Numbered from the stretch's first letter, positions 1-11,289 are shown. The stretch is 64,000 nucleotides of DNA from Sorghum bicolor (GCF_000003195.3 NC_012877.2:25253838-25317837), one strand, 5' to 3'. Translations and numbers: made by a program. The notes: generated from the letters alone by a model not told the origin.

Positions 1-1
1 C

Positions 2-127
2 ATAGACCTCCAGTCCTCAATTAATTCCCTCACTAGGCAACTCTCTAACCACAACACCATTATACTAGGCCTTAGGCAGGATCTTGCCAGTGCCAACAAG
101 AAGATCAAGGAATTAGAGCGCCGCTAA
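2..127 (+). CDS. C-terminal tail of an unidentified ORF in element A (5' end off window)
   Basis: An open frame enters from the left edge and stops at TAA 125-127. The visible 41 residues are polar, contain heptad-like leucines and isoleucines, and end in the charged run NKKIKELERR, so a helical or coiled-coil tail is likely. The related element at 22399-30415 has the C-terminus of integrase joined almost directly to the same 3' region. This piece is therefore not simply the integrase end seen there. It may be an additional ORF placed between pol and the 3' LTR, as some Athila and Tat elements have. I do not recognise the protein, and the part in view is too short to assign a function. Confidence 0.35.
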   Translation: MDLQSSINSLTRQLSNHNTIILGLRQDLASANKKIKELERR

Positions 128-1408
128 GTTATCTAGATTAGACCTTGAGGCAATGCATCTTAGTTATCTATCTTTAAATTCAGTTTAAGTTTGCTATCGG
201 TTTGCTATCAGTCTTCTGTAATAAATGCCTCAAGTTTAATAAAGAGTATTACTATTATTATTATGTCTTGTGTGTCTCTACTTTACTTTTGTGCAAGAAA
301 GCAGAAAACAAGTATGGGGGAGATCCCTCAACATGCCAAACACACTCCGACTACACCACTCCACGATTCAGGTACACACTCTGTGCACTTTACTTTACAC
401 ATACATTTATTCTGGATTATGCAGATTACTGTTTCTGACATGATAAAATAAAAGGATTAAAATATTTCTAATCATGATTAATCTCAATCTGTGATATTTC
501 CTGAAAACTTGCAATTATTATAAAATCATTTTAAAATCCTGTGTTACTTAAGTCAATATGGAATATGTGATGGTAGAGTATGAGTTTCTTATTCTTGATA
601 TCATTGTTGCTTGGAGAATTTATTTCAAAATGTTCAAAATTCTAGCTACCATCCTCAGTGTTTTATATGCCTGATAAAACTGAAATATTAATTATGATTA
701 TAAAAGCTATCAACTCTGTATTGAGTTTGTTCAAAATGAGTTAGACCCTTGTTGAGAGATTTATCATGCTCCCAAGATCAAGACACTATTTCAGTAAGAT
801 TCACTCTTCCGAAGTATTATTGCATTAGAGGCATGGGCTATGCAAAAATAAGATATTTCGAGGAAATAAAAAGGAGCAAGTGCTCGACAACCTCGCAGAA
901 AAAAAATGGACAAGTGTCCGGCAGTAGAATTAGGGGTACCTCGATATCCACTTAAAAAAAATGATAGCCCATGGTCCCTCTAATAAGCAATATGCCAGCA
1001 AGAGTTGACAAAGTTTTTAATTTCTAAAGTCTTTGATCTAAGAGTATGACATTCCCCTCCTCGGATCCCGTTTTGATCAAGCAATAAATGCAAAGTAAGA
1101 ATGCTTGAGAATTTTTGCAAAATTAAAACAGCCTCAGTGAGATATATAAAAGATAATGAGTGATCTGAGAGAACCTATGAGGATAAAAAGGTATGCTAAC
1201 TTTCTTTCAAAAATATACAAAAACTCCAAGTGACAGGATTGAGAAGAAAGGATCTTTACTCTTAATCATACACTTCCCTGACTATGGTACACAGTGGAAT
1301 TTTTAACACCCTGCAATTATAAAGAGAATGTTTTAAATGTTTACCCCAGATATTTTTCTTAACCATCCTTTTCTCAAGGACGAGTAAAAGCCTAAGTATG
1401 GGGGTATT
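128..1408 (+). other. 3' untranslated region of element A with two polypurine-tract-like motifs and paired mini-hairpins
   Basis: There is no convincing coding sequence here. An internal polypurine-tract-like motif (AAGTATGGGGGAGAT, about 310-324) is repeated in variant form just before the LTR (AAGTATGGGGGTATT, 1394-1408); the second is the likely primer for plus-strand DNA synthesis. Two short dyads with the same AG centre lie at 874-885 (GAGCAAGTGCTC) and 908-919 (GGACAAGTGTCC). The same arrangement occurs in elements C, E2 and F. The rest is AT-rich and otherwise featureless to my eye. Confidence 0.6.
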
Positions 1409-2641
1409 TGTTGACGGTTCTTAAGTATCAATTTTAATTATCAAATAAACATGAGAAAGGACCAATATGCAACCAGCACCTAGAATTAGGGTTTGATCTG
1501 ACAGAATTCCACGAGTTTTGTTGTTTATCTGTTTCTGCAGGGGGTTATCAGGAAATAAGGAAGAAAGGCCCACATGTCAGGATTACATAGAGATATCAAC
1601 GCACCGCGCAATTTTACATCATCTAGAAGACTCCAGAAGCCACGAGACCGAAGCGGAGGCCAAACTGGGCCAGGCCCAGGGCGCCCGCCCTGGAAGCCTG
1701 GGCGCCCGCCCCCCTACTGGAGCCAATTCAGGACTCCTTCGCTCGGGATATTCCACCGACCTATTGGATCAAGAAAAACATAGTACCACCTCGGCTATCG
1801 ACCCAAAAACGCATAGAAGGGGAGGACTATATAAGCAAGGCCCCTGGCCCCTGGAGAAGACATGAAGAAATTATCATAGAGACTGAGGGGTGCCCTCGAA
1901 GGAAAACCTCTTCTCTAATTAATATTTCTTTTTAGGCTTAGCAATCAATGTAAGGTAGAAATAGATCTTCTAGTTTCTACTAGATTGAGAGAGATAGAGT
2001 GGAGGTGTAGAGTGGAGGAAGCCCGGCCTGTCGGTGTCTACTCCAAGCTTGTACCTGCGGGATCAAGTTCTCCTAACCCGAAGCTTGCTCCTAGGATTCT
2101 TCAGTAATTCGACTTCTAAATTCTAGTAAGTTCTTGTTTTATTGTTCTTATGGTTTATGAGTTTACTTTAATCTCTTCGCGTAGAGTTTAGAGTAATCAT
2201 TGCTGGCGTAAACGTGGTGTTTAGGCTGGGGTACTCATAGATATTCCCTGACTAGCTGGACCGTGGTAGTAGTGAGGAACGTGACATTTCCGAGCTACCT
2301 TTGTAGATCACATCTCGTTAGGAGGAAGGATAGGGTTTATAGGTGCGGGTTGAACATCCTTTGTGGTGTCTAGATTCCGTTAGCCTCCCCATTAGAGCAT
2401 TAGATCATCCTTACCAAGGTTAGAAGGAGACTACGGTTGCAGTCTTCTCTATTTATCACTCACATCGAAAGACATTCTTTGTGCCTAAAGGTTAGTAGTA
2501 ATAGACCGGTTAGTCAGATGCACTCTTTCTCCTAGTGGTAAAAAAATAAATACGATACTCTGGATAACCTCCCAGGTGAAGTGCTCACCGATATCCGTGC
2601 GCTTGCGGATCAATTCCTTATTGCGTTCCCAAATATCAACA
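1409..2641 (+). repeat. 3' LTR of element A
   Basis: This 1,233-bp LTR starts TGTTGACGGTTC and ends AATATCAACA. It pairs by similarity with the two LTRs of the element at 22399-30415. A TATA box (TATATAA, 1828-1834) follows two perfect copies of GGGCGCCCGCCC at 1679-1690 and 1700-1711, start points 21 bp apart. Transcription would be expected to start about 30 bp after the TATA box. The end of the LTR carries the ATATCCGTGCGCTTGCGGAT segment that is also found near the end of the E2 LTRs. Confidence 0.9.
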
Positions 2642-2646
2642 GTAAG

Positions 2647-3301
2647 CAGCTAAAAGCGATCTCGAGGTCTTGGATCAGGTCCCCTCACTGCTTTGATTTG
2701 ACGACAATGTCGTCGACGTAGGCCTCGACCGTCGACCCTATGTGTTCGCCAAATACGTGGAGCATGCAACGTTGGTACGTGGCTCCCGCGTTTTGAAGCC
2801 CAAACGGCATGGTTACATAGCAATACATCCCAAAAGGCGTGATGAAAGAGGTCGCGAGCTGGTCGGACTTTTTCATTTTGATTTGATGGTAGCCAGAATA
2901 TGCATCGAGGAAAGAAAGGGTTTCACATCCCGCAGTAGAATCGACAATCTGGTCAATACGTGGTAATGGAAAAGGAACTTTCGGACATGCTTTATTTAGA
3001 CTTGTATAATCGACACACATCCTCATTTTCCCATTCTTTTTCTTAACTAATACAGGGTTTGCTAACCAGTCAGGATGATGAACCTCCTTGATGAATCCGG
3101 CTGTCAAAAGCTTGTGGACCTCCTCGCCAATGATCTTGCGCTTCTCCTCGTCGAATCGGTGCAACCGTTGCTTCACTGGCTTGGAACCGGCTCGAATCTC
3201 AAGGAGTGCTCGGCGACTTCCCTCGGTATGCCTGGCATGTCCGAGGGACTCCATGCAAACATGTCGGCGTTCGCACGGAGAAAGTCGACGAGCACAACTT
3301 C
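2647..3301 (-). pseudogene. pol: Reverse transcriptase of element B (fragment, frameshifted)
   Basis: RT of the Tat-like type copies element RNA into DNA. Visible motifs in order are the region before the palm (FDEEKRKIIGEEVHKLL), MRMCVDYTSLNKACPK, LPRIDQIVD, FLDAYSGYHQIKM, MPFGLQNAGATYQR and the catalytic YVDD. The reading frame differs from gag-protease by an indel near 3180. A TGA at 2685-2687 ends the frame just after YVDD; element E has CGA (Arg) there, so a C-to-T change explains the stop. About 40 bp later the gene is cut by element A. The segment from 3301 to about 3180 continues the protease frame and holds the FLRAN...MFAW linker typical of this lineage. Confidence 0.88.
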
Positions 3302-5041
3302 CTATTTGGGGTCGAGGTCGGCGCTGATCGTCAGCACCTTGCCATCGGAGTTGTTGGGGTCGGGCGGGATCTTCTTGGTTCCTTCCACTGGCTCGAAGTT
3401 GCCCGCGTGGCGCTTGGGCTCTGGAGCCTCAGCGGCCAGGGCCTCGAGCTTTGCGACGAGCTCGGTGGAGTTCTCGACCGCCTCCCCGTGCTCGACGCAC
3501 TCGACGTCACACTCGTAAGCGTGCTCGAAGGAGGAGCTGACGGTGATGACGCCTTTGGGTCTAGGCATCTTCAGCTTCAAGTAGGTGTAGTTGGGAATGG
3601 CCATGAACTTGGCGTAGCCCGGGCGCCCTATGATGGCGTGGTACGTGCCCCGGAACCCGACCACCTCAAAGGTGAGGGTCTCCTTCCCGAAGTTAGCCGC
3701 CGTGCCAAAGCAGACTGGTAGGTCGATTCGACCTACTTGCAGCGCCTTTTTCCCTGGCACGACGCCATGGAAACCGCCGGCGCTTGGCTGGAGGCGTCCC
3801 CTATCGATGCCGAGGAGGTCGAGGGTCTCGAGATAGATGATGTTGAGGCTGCTGTCTCCGTCCATTAGCACCTTGGAGAGCCGGGTGTTGATGATGATTG
3901 GGTCGACGACGAGCGGGTAGACACCTGGGGCGACTACCTTGTCGGGGTGGTCCTCTCGATCGAAGGTAATGGGGGTGCTCGACCAGTTGAGGTACTGGGG
4001 CACCGCCATTCTTGCCGCAAAGACCTCACGGCGTTCCCTTTTGCGCTGCCTCGTGGTTAACTGCGTAGAAGGCCCACCATAGATCATGTAGCAGTCGTGG
4101 ACGGCGGGGAAACCGTCGTCGTTCTTGCTGCCCTCTTTGTCACCGCCTTTCTCCTTCTTCGAGTCGTCACGCTCATCCCTTTTGAACCCCAGACCGTCGA
4201 AATGCCTTTTCAGCATTCGACAGTCCTTGAGCTTGTGGTTGGCGCCTCCCTTATGGTAAGGGCATGGCTCTTCGAGCATCTTGTCGAAAATACCTCCATC
4301 TGGGGGGCCTCTAGGCTTCTTCCGCTCCACAGCAGCGACGAGATCGTCGTCGAAGTTCTCCTGCTTGTACTGCCGCACTTTCTGCTTCTTCTTGTTCTTC
4401 TTGAGCCCTCTACTGGGGGTTCCATCTTCATCGGCAGGCCGCTTGCCTTTCCCCCCTTCACAGCTGAAGAAGGTGCCGACTGCCTCTTCCCCTGCCGCGT
4501 AGTTTTCCACTGCGTCCATCAGCTCATCGACGGTCTGAGGGCGATTTCGGCCCAGTTCCCGCACTAAGTCTCGACTGGTGGTACCAGAGACGACAGCTAG
4601 GATGACGTCATGGTCGGGGATGTGCGGCAGCTCAGTGCGCTGCTTTGAGAAGCGTCGAGCATACTCTCGAAGAGTTTCTCCTGACTTCTGCTTGCACTTG
4701 CTGAGGTCCCACGAATTTCCGGGCCGTATGTAGGTCCCTTTGAAATTTCCCTCGAAGACTTTAACCAAATCGACCCAGTTGTGGATTCGATTTGCTGGAA
4801 GTTCCTCAAGCCATAGACGGGCGGTGTCGGAGAGGAAGAGTGGTAGCTGTCTGATGATGGCTCGATCATCCCCTCGAGCGCCACCTAGCTGGCAGGCCGG
4901 CCTAAAATCAGCCAGCCCTAATTCTAGTTTGGTCTCTCCATTGTATTTCGCGATGCTGGTCGGGGGTCGGAATGGACTGGGCAGGGGCGTGCTGCGGATC
5001 GCCCTGCTGAACACCCGTGGGCTTGGTGGCTCGGGGGCCAC
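3302..5041 (-). CDS. gag-pro: Gag C-terminal part and aspartic protease of element B
   Basis: This 579-codon frame continues the upstream gag frame; only a TAG at 5210-5212 separates them. The N-terminal 150 residues hold the retrotransposon gag (capsid-like) domain, with WLEELP, W..L...F...F and the ETLREYARRFSKQ segment. A basic lysine-rich stretch follows, then a Cys/His segment (CPYHKGGANHKLKDC) in the position of a zinc knuckle. The protease is at about residues 390-480, with the active-site-like LMDGDSSLNI; related elements have DGGSS, so the second D is unusual. The frame ends in TAG directly after DLDPK, at the same place as in element E. The product would assemble particles and process the polyprotein. 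The protein is not full length because of the upstream stop. Confidence 0.85.
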   Translation of the reverse strand: MAPEPPSPRVFSRAIRSTPLPSPFRPPTSIAKYNGETKLELGLADFRPACQLGGARGDDRAIIRQLPLFLSDTARLWLEELPANRIHNWVDLVKVFEGNFKGTYIRPGNSWDLSKCKQKSGETLREYARRFSKQRTELPHIPDHDVILAVVSGTTSRDLVRELGRNRPQTVDELMDAVENYAAGEEAVGTFFSCEGGKGKRPADEDGTPSRGLKKNKKKQKVRQYKQENFDDDLVAAVERKKPRGPPDGGIFDKMLEEPCPYHKGGANHKLKDCRMLKRHFDGLGFKRDERDDSKKEKGGDKEGSKNDDGFPAVHDCYMIYGGPSTQLTTRQRKRERREVFAARMAVPQYLNWSSTPITFDREDHPDKVVAPGVYPLVVDPIIINTRLSKVLMDGDSSLNIIYLETLDLLGIDRGRLQPSAGGFHGVVPGKKALQVGRIDLPVCFGTAANFGKETLTFEVVGFRGTYHAIIGRPGYAKFMAIPNYTYLKLKMPRPKGVITVSSSFEHAYECDVECVEHGEAVENSTELVAKLEALAAEAPEPKRHAGNFEPVEGTKKIPPDPNNSDGKVLTISADLDPK

Positions 5042-5209
5042 CCGGTCCTCGTCGCTGTCATACCTTCCGCCGCGATGTGCGCTGTAACCTCGCTCTTCCG
5101 CGTCTCCGTGGCGGCGGCGTCGATTCTCTTCGATGTCATGCCGCGTGTCGTGTCGACGCTGATTGTCGGCGGGGAGAACGAGAGCGGTCTTTCTGCCTCG
5201 AGGAGGAGG

Positions 5210-6454
5210 CTACTGATGGACTGACACCTCCTTTTCATTTTGAGGCTGCTCGTCGCGCTTTTCAGTGGCAGCTACTCGTCGTCGAGAAGCTAAGCTTTCG
5301 GCTTGTTGAACTGCCGCCACCTGGAGCAGGGTCTGTACCTCGTCTCGAATGCGTCGAGCCTGGGAGTTTGACGGCTCTGGCATGTTGCACAGCAGCATCG
5401 TCGCCGCCACTACGTTTTGGCCTGCTCGAGGGAAGTGGCTGACGGGCTGCTCTGGCTCTGCGTCTCTGACGATTTGTCGATGTACCTCTCGAGCACGTCT
5501 GCGAACACTTCCGCCTGGCGGGTATGGCAAGTCTTGCTCAAAGATTTGCTCAAGTAGGACGAGGCGCTCTCGGTATTCATCGAGCTTCATCTTGAGCTCT
5601 CGCAGCTGCGCTAGCTGTGCAGCCTTGTCTTCTTGTGGAGGGGGGTCGACCTGTCCGTCGTTCCCAGGCGTCCTGGGGTCTTCTCGCGCCGCGGGGGCTC
5701 GACCGCCTGCAGCAGCATCCCGCGTCTCGTCGGTAGTTTCTACTACCCCGTCGACGTGATAGCATTCCCTCGTAGGGTCGTAGCTATCAGTCTCGGAGTC
5801 GGAGTCCGGCTCGGTGGCGTAGAAGCATCCACATCCCTCCTCCAGTAGCCGCTGCCTAAGTGAGGTGATTGTGTATCGCCTAGGGCCTAGGCGGCGGAGG
5901 CCTCGCACCTGGGAGAAATCCGGCAGTTCGGACGTCGGCCGTAATGTCTCGGAGTCACGTGGGAGGACCATTGGTCTCTCCACGTTCGTCTGAGCATTTG
6001 GGCATATTGCTCTGGCGAGCGATGCCGCGGCGTTGTCCAATCCGAATGGCAGTGCCCTTCTTGGAGTGGACAACCCGCGTGGAAGTAGTTTAGTAGCGGT
6101 GGGGGAGGGCGCGCGAGACGCGTCCCCTCCCGTCGTCGTGCGATGTTGAGCCGTCGTGCCTGCGGTTCCGGCGCATGGTGTTGCCGGCTCGCGGTCCACC
6201 TCCTGCCTCGCACGAGTTGCCAGTCGTGATGAGGCAGAGGGGCGGCGGTGGTGCTGTCCGCGCTTCTTCTTGGGCGGGGAGGCGTGGTGGCGAGGGCGTC
6301 TTGGGGCCCTCAACCGAGCTGGTGCAACGCGGGCTCCTCTCGGTCCTTTGACTGAGAGCAAGATCATGTCGTAGCCGGAGCCCGTAGACATGAACTCGAG
6401 ACTCCCAAACCAAATCACCGTGGAGCGCGGAATCAGCGAGGCAAGAGCTGCCAT
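5210..6454 (-). pseudogene. gag: Gag N-terminal part of element B (ends at a premature TAG)
   Basis: The start is placed at the ATG ending at 6454 (MAALASLIPRSTVIWFGS). The same start is present in element E (MATLVSPIPRSMVIWFGS), about 60 bp inside the LTR, so the upstream extension of the open frame is not expected to be coding. The protein is Arg/Pro-rich, has an acidic segment (SDSETDSYDPTRE), and then a charged helical stretch around ELKMKLDEYRERLVLLEQ that looks like a coiled coil. The frame is the same as the downstream gag-protease ORF; a single TAG at 5210-5212 interrupts it. In E the corresponding residues read on (QQPPPRG). Confidence 0.75.
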
Positions 6455-6490
6455 CTGGAAAGGAGTGGGAAACAGATGAAAAACACGCAG

Positions 6491-6512
6491 GACCCCTACC
6501 TGGCGCGCCAAC
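6491..6512 (-). promoter_or_regulatory. Primer-binding site of element B
   Basis: Directly inside the 5' LTR, the minus strand reads TTGGCGCGCCAGGTAGGGG. The same sequence abuts the 5' LTR of element E at 46091-46112, so it is the tRNA primer site of this family. Its core GGCGCGCC is self-complementary. I could not name the matching tRNA from memory. Confidence 0.7.
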
Positions 6513-7545
6513 TGTCGGTGTCTTCCCCACGGGGGGTCACACCAACGAGTAAATTTGTGTGCGTGCTCCCTTTCCCAGATGGTGATGCAAGAAGACACAG
6601 AGATTTATCCTGGTTCAGGCAAGAGAAGGCCCTACGTCCAGCGGGGGAGAGGCTTGTATTATCTTGCACCTAAGTGCTTGTACAGGGGTGAATACAAGCG
6701 TGGTATGAAGTGTGTGAGCCCTACTGCGTATGTGTGTAGTATTGCGTGGTGTTCTATTCCTGAGTCTCTCCTTTTATTGTTCCAAGGAGTGACTTAGGGT
6801 ACATGCGTAGAGGTCAGAGTAGGGGTCGGTAGCAGCATGGAGCGCTGACCTACTCGAGGCTTCCGTACCGGCAAGACTTCGAGCTGTCCCGTCTTAATAG
6901 CCTGGTGATGATTACGCGTGCCTCTGCATTCTGCTCTGTGCGTCGTCTTGTGCTGGCTCAATGGTCGCATGCTCGTATGGTAGAGCGGCAGATCCGGCGC
7001 GGTAGTTATGGTGTTATGAGTCGACGCTCCACACGTCCCTAGGAAGGAACCTTGTTCGGTCGAGGGTCGGACGCCGTGTACCGTGACGATATCCAGAGCG
7101 CTGACCTTGAATGTCTCGAGGGGGTCCCGATTAGACGTCCCATCCTTGTTTCCTGCGCCCTGACATGCCCTGGGCCGTTCGGCGGGAAGGCTGCAAAAAG
7201 ATCGATGGGACGGATGCCTGTTCCCTATCACGCCTCCCGTGACCTGTGTGTTAGGTGGGGAAGCGTCAGGCGCATTTAATGCCCCGGCTCGCGTGCGCGC
7301 GTCAGGCGGCGGGCGGCGTCTTTGCGCTCGACGCCTCCTGGTTCGCGTGAGCCTGTTCCGTATTCGACGGTAACCAGCGCTCGACGCCTGATCGATTCGC
7401 TCGACGCTATTTCCGTCTTCGAGGTTGCGGCCGTCGATGGCAGCGCACACGTAAGACCAGAGCGTCGAATTGAGGGCCGCGACCTGTGTACGGGAAATCT
7501 CGTAATGCACATCGCTGAGGGTACCCCTTACTGATACCCTCGACA
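6513..7545 (-). repeat. 5' LTR of element B
   Basis: This LTR of about 1,033 bp has termini TGTCGAGGG and CACCGACA when read on the minus strand. It matches the two LTRs of element E (12728-13783 and 46113-47167) along its length but is more diverged from them than they are from each other, by eye. The + strand ORFs inside it are not conserved genes. Confidence 0.88.
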
Positions 7546-9948
7546 AGTAGGTACACTTTGAGCAAAACACGGAGGAGTTTTATAACTCTCATACTCTACC
7601 AAGTGAAGGACCTGGATCTACGAGTACAAACACACTGAGCAGGTTACTACCAACGCCGCACTTCGAACTGCTGGGCAAACGAAGAACATGGGTGACACCG
7701 TATCAAGAGGTGCAGATGTCAAGGTCCGCACCTGAATCAAATGACGCACCTGAAGAATGAACACGGTGAGAAGTCTTGTTAAGAAGACTTAAAACATTCA
7801 ACCCTCGCCGAAAGGTAAGATCGGTAGTTATCCATATTTATCCTTTCTGCATTCCCTTTTCCCTTTAATTATTTACTTTCCTTAAATAGATTATTAGTTA
7901 ATCATGCTATCTTGAAAAGAAAATAAAAATGTTAAAAAATACTAAGCCCCATGTGAGTATACGAGTGGCATAAAACCCATAAGTACCTTCACTGTGGTGG
8001 CATAAAAATAAAATAAATATTTCTTTTCTGCTTTATAAAATAAAAATATAAAAATAGGGAGTAATATTTATTGAGGAAGCTCAACATGATGAAGGCTAAC
8101 ACTTAATTAGTTCCACAAGCTTTGTTGTCTATTTGAGCTCCACAGAATTTAAGAATCAAGAAGACTAGCAGACGGAGGACATTCTAATCGCTGTCAGAAT
8201 GCTGCTGACTTTCAAATACACCTCTGCCACCTGCTAGCTACATCAAGAGAAATTACGTCAAAATTCAGCTTGGGGGAGAGCACCCCCATTTATCTCGCTA
8301 AGTATTTCTACCTATCTTTATACTTATATTATATTACAATATTAAAATACATAAACTATGAAAAACCAAATAAAGATTTTGTGCTTATATATATATATCT
8401 TTTGCTTAGTGTGTTTAATAAATAAAGTGGCTATGCTAATCTGAATCATAATAATAAAACTCTAGCATGGATATGATGAATAGTTGCTCTGCCTAATTTG
8501 CAAATTTGAAGTTCTCTCTCAAGTTTAGACATAACTGTTATAATTTAAAGCTTGCTCTAGATCTAAACTTGTGGGATGAAACCTTGATCTGAAATCTAAG
8601 ATGTTAACGGATATGATATGGGAAGGTTGAGCTGCTGTTTATCTGTTCCTAGAGATGCTAGAATTCTGGAGAATTTTATCTTTGAAAAATCTTTAAAATA
8701 TTGCATGATGAGTTCCTGTATGATGAAAGTTTAAATTCCTACCACAGCCATATATACATGCTTGCTAGACTTTGAGCCACACATTTACTATTTACTGCTT
8801 ATGAGCATTGAGTGTGGTCAAGCTGTGTAGACCCTTAGGAGCTTGTCATGTGGTTAAATCAAGATTCCACTTGCACATTCACTCATATATGCTACTTCTA
8901 CTCCGGAAGTACCCTCCACATATATCCACTCATTTCCATCTCCAGAACCACCCAAAAATATTCTACTCCTAATCCGGGAGAGAATAACCAAAAATATTTC
9001 TGTTTTTCCTTGTGAAATAAATGCTCAAGTTATCTTGTTACTACCACTTGCTATATTATCTCATGAGATGAATGCTCTAAAAAAAGAAGAGAAAAAAATA
9101 TACGAGGAAATAAAAAGGGGCAAGTGCCCGGAACCTCGAAAGAAAAGAAAAAAAGTGAGACGAGAGGTAAAAATGGACAAGTGTCCGACAGTAGAATTAG
9201 GGGTACAGGATACCCACCTGAGAGGAAAGAAAAAAATGAAAGATAGAGCATCTCATTCTCCTCATAAAGTTTCAAAAATGCAAGGAAGGTATGTATCCCC
9301 TCAAAAGAGCAAAAGTAGAATTAGACTTCCACCATTGTTATCACCATCATCACCATACACTATTCATTCGCCACACATGCACATCTTGATTTGACTTATT
9401 GACTTGTTTCTCTGGATCCATGGTTTGACTATGCAATAAATGTCTTGTAAGTATGTATTAGCTGTCTCCCACCTATGAGCTCCAGATATTAAAGCCTTAT
9501 TAGAGTAGGGTGAGAGAGAAGGCAATGTCACTATGCCTTATACCACAAATACCACATATCTTGAGAGAAGGCATATACCATCACTGCCTTGGTAAGGATC
9601 CAGAAATACCACAAAAGAGAGATTTAGAGAGTCATATAAGGAATCTCTGAGTTTTATTTGAAAATCTGCAAAAACTCCAGAGCTATAGCTGATCAAGAAT
9701 AAGAGACATGGCACTTGGCTAGACTGTTCTATCTTTTAACTACTCAAGACAGAAGTGACAGTTACAAGTCCCATGGTGAAAGGTAAAGTAAGTAAGTTTT
9801 AGTTCTTGACAGTTGACTCTAACTCAGAGATGAGATCTTATTTAAAATCATGTGTACCGTCAAATTGTTAAGATATTGCAACAACTTCTGATCCATTGCT
9901 GAGTCTATCCTTGCTAAGGGACGAGCAAGAGTTAAGCTTGGGGGAGTT
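7546..9948 (+). other. 3' region of element C (end of coding sequence, then 3' UTR)
   Basis: The first 250 bp resemble a decayed protein-coding tail: the EDLK block near 7787 is also found in F at the corresponding place. From about 7850 the sequence is AT-rich and non-coding. A PPT-like AGCTTGGGGGAGAG lies at about 8267-8280. The real PPT (AAGCTTGGGGGAGTT) ends at 9948. Dyads GGGCAAGTGCCC (9118-9129) and GGACAAGTGTCC (9175-9186) are followed by a third short dyad (GGGTA...TACCC). The open frame at 9035-9394 spans these dyads and is not believed to be a gene. Confidence 0.6.
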
Positions 9949-11289
9949 TGTTGACGGTCCTTAAGTATCAAATTTAATTATCAAATAAACAAAGAAAAGG
10001 ATCCAAATGAAATCAACATCTAGACTTAGGGTTTTATCTGACAGAATTCCACGAGTTTTGGTGTTTGTCTATTTCTGCAGGGGGTTATCAGGAAATATGA
10101 AAGAAAGGCCCACACGTCGGGTTTACATAGAGATATTAACGTGCCGCGCAATTTTCTACCATCTAGAAGACTCCAGAAGCCACGGGAACGAACGGGAGGC
10201 CGATCGGGCCCAGGGGCAGGGCGGCCGCCCAAGTCCCTTGGGTGCCCGCCCAGCTACAGTAACCAATCACGTTCAACCTTGCGGATTATGCTCCACCGAC
10301 CTAAATGATCAAGAATAACCGTTCAATCAATGTCGGTTTGATCCGATGGCCCAGGTTCACTTGAGGGGACTATATAACCATACCCCCTGGCCCCTGGAGG
10401 AGGCACCCCTTGATCATTATTCATTATTCATAGACAGAGCAAAAGCTAGGGTTTAGAGATGAGAGCTCTCCTCTCTTCTCTAAACTAGAGTAGATCTAGA
10501 TAGTAGCAAGATAGAGAGCGAAGGAGGATTAGAGGAGAGGCTGGCCTGTCGGTTCTTCCTCCGGTTGTACTTCGTCATGATCAAGCTCTAATCAAGCTTG
10601 CTCATGGGATGACTCTAGCAATCTACTTCTAATTCATTATGCAATTACTAATCATGTATTTTCTGGTTCACAACTCTTTTGAGTACTTCTAATCTATAGG
10701 ACGCTATAGGTGAGAGTTGTAGTATAGGTGTAAGCGAGGTGCTTAGATCTAGATTACTTATGGATATCCCCTGTCTAGCTGGATCGTGTGGTAGGCCGCG
10801 TAGGTGACAGTTACGTTGGTCCTCTGTAGTCCACCTCTCGTTAGCAGGACGGGTAGGGTTTATCGGCCTAAGGATAAGCATCCTTTGTGGTGTACTCTTA
10901 TCACGTGGTTCGTCCCAGACATAGACATACCCCTTTGAAGTAGAGAAACCATAGTTATCCTCTCTATTCTGCTACCATCACCCATATACTAGAATTGCTC
11001 TATTCTCTATTCCCATATTATCACTCACTGTTATCTTACCTTTAATATTGTTCTTATTCGATTCTACCATCTTTCCTATTTACACTTATTTACTTATCCT
11101 GGTTAAGTTAGAGCGTAGATCAGTTCTCCCGTTTCCCTATGGATACGATAAAACTTTTAACCGGGTAAAAGCTTCAACGGTATCCGTGCGCTTGCGGATT
11201 ATCTGTGTGCGTATAAATACCATAGTACACTCTAGTGTCATGCTGGGGATGACAACCTAGTATTCAAGTGGTGTTAGCAAGTGTCAACA
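9949..11289 (+). repeat. 3' LTR of element C
   Basis: This 1,341-bp LTR starts TGTTGACGGTCC and ends GTGTCAACA. Its first half resembles the A/E2 and F-type LTRs. It carries two GC dyads at 10219-10230 and 10240-10251 (starts 21 bp apart) and a TATA box (TATATAA, 10371-10377). Its 3' end stops about where the F-type LTRs read on into a stretch holding a primer-site copy, so it looks like the shorter, older end type. Confidence 0.85.

Larger units (their letters stand above)
1..2641 (+). mobile_element. Element A: 3' end of an Athila-like Ty3/gypsy retrotransposon (partial)
   Basis: This is the right-hand end of a plus-strand LTR retrotransposon whose 5' LTR and most coding sequence lie left of the window. 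In order it contains the tail of an ORF (2-127), a non-coding 3' region and a 3' LTR (1409-2641). The LTR and much of the 3' region closely match the complete element at 22399-30415, so the two belong to the same family. The 3' LTR ends in CAACA and is followed by GTAAG (2642-2646), the expected right copy of a 5-bp target duplication; the left copy is out of view. Beyond 2641 the sequence switches abruptly to a minus-strand gypsy RT (element B), so A inserted into B. Confidence 0.88.
2642..7545 (-). mobile_element. Element B: 5' half of a Tat-like (RIRE2/Grande-type) Ty3/gypsy retrotransposon (truncated by A)
   Basis: This is a minus-strand element. Its 5' LTR is at the right (6513-7545), followed leftward by a primer-binding site, gag, protease and RT, until element A interrupts it at 2642. 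The remainder lies beyond A, off window. It is the same family as the complete element E: LTR, primer site, gag, protease and RT all match. The flank after the LTR is AGTAG (7546-7550), the presumed target duplication, whose partner is out of view. B inserted into the 3' region of element C. Confidence 0.88.
7546..11289 (+). mobile_element. Element C: 3' end of an Athila-like retrotransposon (truncated by B)
   Basis: This is a plus-strand fragment with a non-coding 3' region (7546-9948) and a 3' LTR (9949-11289). From about 7800 rightwards it is homologous to the 3' region of element F read in reverse (35221-37400): the same CTAAGCCCCATG block, the same PPT and the same mini-hairpin pair. The left part was lost when B inserted. 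After the LTR comes AACAC (11290-11294), the presumed target duplication. The following sequence is the protease/RT region of element D, so C inserted into D. Confidence 0.83.

Noticed and set aside
3075..6797. Several plus-strand ORFs of 60-170 codons
   Set aside because: They lie antisense to clear gag-protease coding in element B and reflect GC-rich codon bias, not genes.
7052..7570. ORFs in the LTR of element B, including a 258-codon minus frame
   Set aside because: The LTRs of element E do not keep these frames, so they are chance open frames.
9035..9394. 119-aa basic ORF as a gene
   Set aside because: It spans the conserved non-coding hairpin region; homologous regions in A, E2 and F have no corresponding frame.
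9949..11289. 5' LTR of element D
   Set aside because: No primer-binding site follows at 11290; the next sequence is mid-protease, and a PPT precedes the LTR. It is the 3' LTR of another element (C).
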